Source of the DNA: Bacteriovorax sp.
GTDB taxonomy: Bacteria > Bdellovibrionota > Bacteriovoracia > Bacteriovoracales > Bacteriovoracaceae
Direction: 5' to 3'
Assembly (NCBI GenBank): GCA_014378525.1
Contig: JACMNL010000026.1
Span: forward strand, 1 to 64,000
Length of the DNA: 64,000 nt
Shown: one piece after another, positions 59,951-64,000 of the stretch
How positions within the stretch are numbered: the first letter of the stretch is position 1
Layout of the letters: each line of letters begins with the position of its first letter
The notes under the pieces: generated by a model
Seen by the model: only the letters and a program-made list of their open reading frames with translations
What the model was told of the DNA's origin: nothing
Database searches by the model: none
Position numbers and translations under genes: made by a program

Positions 59951-61228
59951 ATGAGCAATATTCAAACTGATTTATTTACTAAAGCTAAAACTCTTGTGCC
60001 AGGTGGAGTTCATTCACCGGTGAGAAGTTTTAAAGGCCTTCATACGACTCCAAGATTTTTTAAAAGTGCCGAAGGCGCCTACATAACAGACGTAGAAGAT
60101 AAAAAGTATGTCGACTTCTGTATGAGCTTCGGGCCGATGATTTTAGGTCACAGAAATCCTAAAGTTGAAAAAGCACTTCAGGAAGGTTTAACTCGTGGAT
60201 GGAGTTACGGTGCCTGTGAGCCTTACTCACTTGAACTGGTTGAGTACTTACTTTCGCGCCTGCCGCATGTTGAGCAGCTTCGTTTTGTGAACTCAGGAAC
60301 AGAAGCAGTTATGACGGCACTTCGTCTAGCCCGTGGAGTGACTGGAAGAAATAAAATTATTAAGTTCAATGGCTGTTACCATGGTCACGTTGATTCAATG
60401 CTGATTAAAGCGGGCTCTGGTCTGGCCGGTGAAGCTGAAGCTTCGTCTGCGGGAGTTCCTGAAGGTGTTGCCCACGATACATTGATTCTTGAGCTTGGAG
60501 ATGTGGCAGGATTAAAACAATGTTTTATTGATCACAAGGACCAGATCGCTGCGATTATCATTGAACCGCTTCCGGCCAACAATGGATTGATGGTTCAGCC
60601 CGTAGAGTTCCTGAAATTTTTAAGAGAGATTTGTACTGATAATAAAGCGCTGCTCATTTTTGATGAAGTGATCTCTGGTTTCAGAGTTGCTTTTGGAGGA
60701 ATGGCAGAAGTGACAGGGATTAAACCTGACATCGTGACTCTTGGAAAAATTATCGGTGGTGGACTTCCAGTGGGAGCGATTGGTGCTTCGAGATTCATCA
60801 TGGAGCATTTAGCTCCGATCGGTAAAGTTTATCAGGCAGGAACACTGTCTGCGAATCCTCTGGCAATGGTTGGTGGTCTGGCGACTTTAAAAGAGATGAC
60901 TCCTGCTAATTACACAAAAATTGAAGAACAGACGAAAAAAATTACGAATCTTCTGGCCAGCTGGATGAAGACTTACAACAACGGTCAGTTTGCAATGTTC
61001 CAGGTGACGACTTACTCTTCTCTATTCTGGATTGTTCCGAAAGAAAATGTAACGAAGATTTCTGAAATCCCAGCGAACCTTACAGAAAACTTTAACAAAC
61101 TTTTTGAAGTGCTTCTTGATCGCGGGATTTATCTGGCACCAAATGCTTATGAAGTGGGATTTGTGAGTTTAGCTCATGATGACTCTGTCGTTGCAGATCT
61201 GGCGAAAAGACTGGACTATAAATTATAA
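59951..61228 (+). CDS. hemL: Glutamate-1-semialdehyde 2,1-aminomutase
   Basis: HemL converts glutamate-1-semialdehyde to 5-aminolevulinate with PLP. In 425 residues VPGGVHSPVRSF opens, then RFVNSGTEAVMTALRLAR near 115, FDEVISGFR near 235 and the PLP lysine in LGKIIGGGLPVGAIG near 262. The track starts eight codons earlier; ATG 59951 follows AGGAA at 6 bases and clears the end of hemCD. The stop overlaps the first base of the histidine kinase gene (TAATG). Confidence 0.96.
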   Translation: MSNIQTDLFTKAKTLVPGGVHSPVRSFKGLHTTPRFFKSAEGAYITDVEDKKYVDFCMSFGPMILGHRNPKVEKALQEGLTRGWSYGACEPYSLELVEYLLSRLPHVEQLRFVNSGTEAVMTALRLARGVTGRNKIIKFNGCYHGHVDSMLIKAGSGLAGEAEASSAGVPEGVAHDTLILELGDVAGLKQCFIDHKDQIAAIIIEPLPANNGLMVQPVEFLKFLREICTDNKALLIFDEVISGFRVAFGGMAEVTGIKPDIVTLGKIIGGGLPVGAIGASRFIMEHLAPIGKVYQAGTLSANPLAMVGGLATLKEMTPANYTKIEEQTKKITNLLASWMKTYNNGQFAMFQVTTYSSLFWIVPKENVTKISEIPANLTENFNKLFEVLLDRGIYLAPNAYEVGFVSLAHDDSVVADLAKRLDYKL

Positions 61229-62133
61229 TGAACATCAGAAACCCGTTTAACCATTCATCTAAATTGCTCTTCACACTTTCCTTATTGTGGGCCGCGGTTT
61301 TATTAATGATTGGTGCCTGGTGGGTTTACGTCATGGTGAACTTTGAAAGTTTTATCATGCACTCTGACCGCTCTAGAATTACAAAAATGATTTCATGGGA
61401 AGGTGGAAGCTTTCTTGTGCTGCTTATTCTTTTATCGTTTTCTCTTTTAATTCTTTTTATGAAGGATCAGAAAAAAACGAAATCGTTACAGGATTTTTTT
61501 GCAAGTCTCACTCACGAACTTAAAACTCCCCTTGCCTCAATTCGTCTGCAGGGTGAAGTGATCAACGAAATTTTAGAATCGAAAAACGATCCGGCGCTGG
61601 ATAAATTAATCGTGAGACTGATTGATGATACGGCCAAACTTGAAACGCAGATGGATAAGATTCTTCAGCTCTCGCGCATTGAGCGTGGTGGAGAATTAAA
61701 TCTGACGACGTTGCCTCTTGTTCCTTTTGTAAAAAGACTATCGAAGACATGGGTTCCTGAGCAGGAAGTTGAAATTTCTGCACCAGAGAATAATGTGAAT
61801 GTTGAAGTGGATGAGTTCGCGCTTGAGCTTATTATGAAAAATCTTCTGGAAAACACGCGCATTCACACTGAGAGTAAAAAAATCAGAATTGCTGTCATCG
61901 TTGAAAAATCTAATGTACGCCTGACTTATATTGATCAGGGTGAGTTTAAAGGTGACGTTGAAAAACTGGGAACACTTTTTTATAAACACAATTCACGACG
62001 TGGATCAGGCATCGGACTTTATTTAAGTCAGAAACTTCTGGAAAAAATGCACGGTAGTTTAAATATTTCGAAGTCCGGTTCAGGACTCCAGTTCGATCTT
62101 CTCTTTAAAAATAGTGAGGATATGAATGCTTAA
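61228..62133 (+). CDS. Sensor histidine kinase
   Basis: A 301-residue membrane kinase. Two membrane helices (about 14-36 and 62-82) flank a short periplasmic loop of about 25 residues, so the signal may be sensed in the membrane. HisKA is LTHELKTPLAS near 96 with the phospho-histidine; HATPase has NLLENTRIHT (N box), a DQGEF G1-like segment and GSGIGLYLSQKLLEKM (G2). The gene overlaps hemL by 1 base and the response regulator by 8, so it is translated with the haem genes. Confidence 0.92.
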   Translation: MNIRNPFNHSSKLLFTLSLLWAAVLLMIGAWWVYVMVNFESFIMHSDRSRITKMISWEGGSFLVLLILLSFSLLILFMKDQKKTKSLQDFFASLTHELKTPLASIRLQGEVINEILESKNDPALDKLIVRLIDDTAKLETQMDKILQLSRIERGGELNLTTLPLVPFVKRLSKTWVPEQEVEISAPENNVNVEVDEFALELIMKNLLENTRIHTESKKIRIAVIVEKSNVRLTYIDQGEFKGDVEKLGTLFYKHNSRRGSGIGLYLSQKLLEKMHGSLNISKSGSGLQFDLLFKNSEDMNA

Positions 62134-62812
62134 TATTTTAATTGTGGAAGATGAAGAAAATTTAGGAATAACACTTTCAGAGTATTTGAAAGGTCTCGGT
62201 TACGGATGTGCATGGGCGAAAGATGCCCGTACGGCCCGTGAGCTTTTTAAGAATGAAAAACCCGGAATTATCCTGATGGATATCGGTCTTCCGGACGGGA
62301 ATGGTCTCGATCTGGCCCGTGAATTCAGAAAACTTAGAAAAGATTTTGTTCTGTTGTTTTTATCTGCACTGAATGACCCTGAAACGAAAGTTGAAGGTCT
62401 GGAGATTGGTGCTGATGACTATATTACAAAACCGTTTGCACTAAAGGAGCTTACACTTCGCTTGAAGCGTATTCTTTCATCTCAAAGTGAGATCAGCAAA
62501 CTTCCGGAGGAAATTTCTCACGGGCCGCTGAAGATCTGGTTTAAAAGATATGAAGTTCAGGACGCTGAAGGTACTGTCATCGGTCTTTCGCAAAAAGAAT
62601 GCGCCATTTTAGAACTACTCTACACAAAGAAAAACGAAGCAGTTGACCGTGAAGAAATCATCGAGAAGATCTGGGGAGAAGATAAATATCCTTCGAACAG
62701 AACAGTTGATAACTATATCGTAAAGCTTCGCAAATGGTGTGAGAGTGACTCAAAGAAAAATATAGAAATTCAAAGTATAAGAAGTATTGGATATAAATTA
62801 ACGACTCTATAA
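62126..62812 (+). CDS. OmpR-family response regulator
   Basis: A 228-residue regulator: receiver domain about 1-118 (VEDEEN; phosphorylated Asp in ILMDIGLPDGNGLD; LSALND; DDYITKPF) and winged-helix output about 130-226 (LSQKECAILELLYTKKNEAVDREEIIEKIWG; NRTVDNYIVKLRKW). It is the partner of the adjacent kinase. Being inserted between hemL and hemE suggests it may control haem genes or respond to a haem-related state; there is no direct evidence. Confidence 0.95.
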   Translation: MLNILIVEDEENLGITLSEYLKGLGYGCAWAKDARTARELFKNEKPGIILMDIGLPDGNGLDLAREFRKLRKDFVLLFLSALNDPETKVEGLEIGADDYITKPFALKELTLRLKRILSSQSEISKLPEEISHGPLKIWFKRYEVQDAEGTVIGLSQKECAILELLYTKKNEAVDREEIIEKIWGEDKYPSNRTVDNYIVKLRKWCESDSKKNIEIQSIRSIGYKLTTL

Positions 62813-62828
62813 AGTTTAGGATTAAGAA

Positions 62829-63866
62829 ATGGGATTATTTAATGATCGAACTAAGTCTGCTGATAACAAAACTCAAGTTCCTGTATGGTTCATGAGACAG
62901 GCAGGAAGATACCACTCGCACTATCAGAACATTAAAAAAGATTCTGATTTTATGAGCATGTGCAAAAATCCAAAAATGGCCTGCGAAATAACAATGGGCC
63001 CGATTCGCGATTTTAATTTCGATGCGGCGATTTTATTTTCTGACTTGCTCTTCCCTCTTGAGCAGATTGGACTTGGATTAACTTATAACCCGGGCCCGAT
63101 TTTAAAATTCAAACTGGAAGAAGCGGCTGATGTTAAAAAATTAAAGCTTATTCAGGACTCGAGAAGTTATTACAACTTTCAAAAAGAAGCGACTCAGCTT
63201 CTTCGTGCAGAACTGCCTCAGTCTAAATCACTTTTAGGATTCGTGGGAGCGCCGTGGACGCTTTATACTTATGCAGTTGAGGGTTCACACGCGGGAAATC
63301 TAACGAGCTCTAAAAAAGGGTTTTACGATGGAAGATGGCAAGGCTTTTGTGAACTGCTATTGCCTGAGTTATTAACTGAAATGTCAGTCCAGGCCGAAGG
63401 TGGCGCGGACGCAGTTTGTTTATTTGATACAGCTGTTGGTGAATTAACGTTTGTTGATTTTAAGGAATTTATTTTACCGGTACTCAGAAAAGTAACGAGT
63501 GAGTTTAAAAAACTTCATCCGACGAAAAAAATTGTTTATTACTCGAAATTAACTCATATGAATTATCTGCAGGAAATTCAGGACAAGAATATTGATGTTC
63601 TGGGTGTGGACTGGAGAATGTCGCTTCCTGATGCGCTTTCTACGCTGGGGAATGATTATATGATTCAGGGGAACTTTGATCCGAGTTATCTGCACTATGA
63701 CTGGCCTTTAGTTGAAAAGAAGCTGGAGCAGTTTTGGGCGCCGTTAAAGGATTTGAAGAATCTTGATAGATGGATTTGTGGATTGGGGCATGGGGTTTTA
63801 CAGCAGACACCTGAGGTGAATGTGAAGAAAACTGTTGAGTATATTCATAAGAATTTTACTTACTAA
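62829..63866 (+). CDS. hemE: Uroporphyrinogen decarboxylase
   Basis: HemE removes four carboxyls from uroporphyrinogen III to give coproporphyrinogen III. The 345-residue barrel has PVWFMRQAGRYHSHYQ near 20, the substrate-binding aspartate in AAILFSDLLFPLEQIGLG near 72 and GFVGAPWTLYTYAVEG near 139, plus LGVDWRMSLPDA. It follows the response regulator by 16 bases. hemB is not in this cluster. Confidence 0.96.
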   Translation: MGLFNDRTKSADNKTQVPVWFMRQAGRYHSHYQNIKKDSDFMSMCKNPKMACEITMGPIRDFNFDAAILFSDLLFPLEQIGLGLTYNPGPILKFKLEEAADVKKLKLIQDSRSYYNFQKEATQLLRAELPQSKSLLGFVGAPWTLYTYAVEGSHAGNLTSSKKGFYDGRWQGFCELLLPELLTEMSVQAEGGADAVCLFDTAVGELTFVDFKEFILPVLRKVTSEFKKLHPTKKIVYYSKLTHMNYLQEIQDKNIDVLGVDWRMSLPDALSTLGNDYMIQGNFDPSYLHYDWPLVEKKLEQFWAPLKDLKNLDRWICGLGHGVLQQTPEVNVKKTVEYIHKNFTY

Positions 63867-64000
63867 TTAAGCAATTGAGACAATAAATTTTAGTCCTTCT
63901 TGATCTAGTTGATCTTGAAGGGCCAGTCTTACCCACGACTTTGGCGGGCCTCCTGCTATTTTTGCAATTTCATAAGCTCTAGATGGCGAGGGAATTCTTC
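63867..64000 (-). CDS. C-terminal end of an unidentified gene, cut by the right edge
   Basis: On the minus strand an open frame enters from the right edge and ends at TAA 63867-63869: the last 44 or so residues include AYEIAKIAGGPPKSWVRLAL and end GLKFIVSIA. It reads like coding sequence (well-formed amphipathic helices) and its stop lies right after the hemE stop, convergent. Nothing identifies its function; the track did not list it because its start is outside. Confidence 0.5.
   Translation of the reverse strand, partial: RIPSPSRAYEIAKIAGGPPKSWVRLALQDQLDQEGLKFIVSIA

Overview
The window looks like chromosomal DNA of a Gram-negative, AT-rich bacterium, most likely a Bdellovibrio-and-like organism (Bdellovibrionota; Bacteriovorax/Peredibacter type). 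This is an inference from the gene set. There are many secreted, lipobox-bearing and beta-barrel proteins, a TIGR02147-type regulator, a BamB/YfgM pair, PilZ signalling and a c-di-AMP cyclase operon in a cell with an outer membrane. No rRNA, tRNA, CRISPR array, prophage or intact insertion sequence was seen. The only non-genic stretch over 300 bases is 22-384.

Layout. 1-6.4 kb: a cut Rrf2-type regulator, then a minus-strand operon running from a PilZ-GAF-AAA-Fis regulator through cdaA, ybbR and glmM to pdxJ and tsaE. 6.5-15.5 kb: an M14 murein peptidase, an ATP-grasp ligase, a phospholipase-D protein, a TIGR02147 protein, a metallo-beta-lactamase-fold hydrolase that seems to start at ATC, a ferrochelatase fused to an MFS transporter, queF and tatA. 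15.5-21.3 kb: a MurQ/GCKR-like SIS protein, a response regulator, the HAD-ffh-rpsP-khpA operon and a tRNA dihydrouridine synthase. 21.4-31.7 kb: two large unrecognised exported proteins (758 and 1734 aa), then znuABC. 31.7-38.3 kb: a thioesterase, an ABC1/UbiB kinase-like protein, a nuclease-fold protein, arginine decarboxylase and a deoxyhypusine-synthase-like protein.

38.4-47.5 kb: a lipoprotein, yfgM-bamB, two outer-membrane proteins, a FecR protein and rnc-era-der; Der carries a large acidic insertion in its second G domain. 47.6-52.1 kb: a recombinase-like protein with a degraded active site, a binding-protein pseudogene with one in-frame stop, a coiled-coil protein, a transaldolase-like aldolase and a metzincin lipoprotein. 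52.2-57.4 kb: infC (ATT start)-rpmI-rplT, a PlsB-like acyltransferase and a CBS-less IMPDH/GMP reductase. 57.4-64 kb: a haem cluster, hemA, hemC-hemD fusion, hemL, a two-component system and hemE, then a gene cut by the right edge.

Functional themes are envelope building (glmM, cdaA, the M14 peptidase, bamB, plsB), RNA maturation and translation (rnc, era, der, ffh, infC, rpsP, rplT), and tetrapyrrole synthesis (six enzymatic activities in the window, with ferrochelatase joined to a transporter). ORF-track starts were changed where a Shine-Dalgarno site, signal peptide or overlap favoured another codon: PLD protein, 11135 gene, MBL hydrolase, tatA, thioesterase, 38394 lipoprotein, der, 49539 gene, infC, IMPDH/GMPR, hemCD and hemL.
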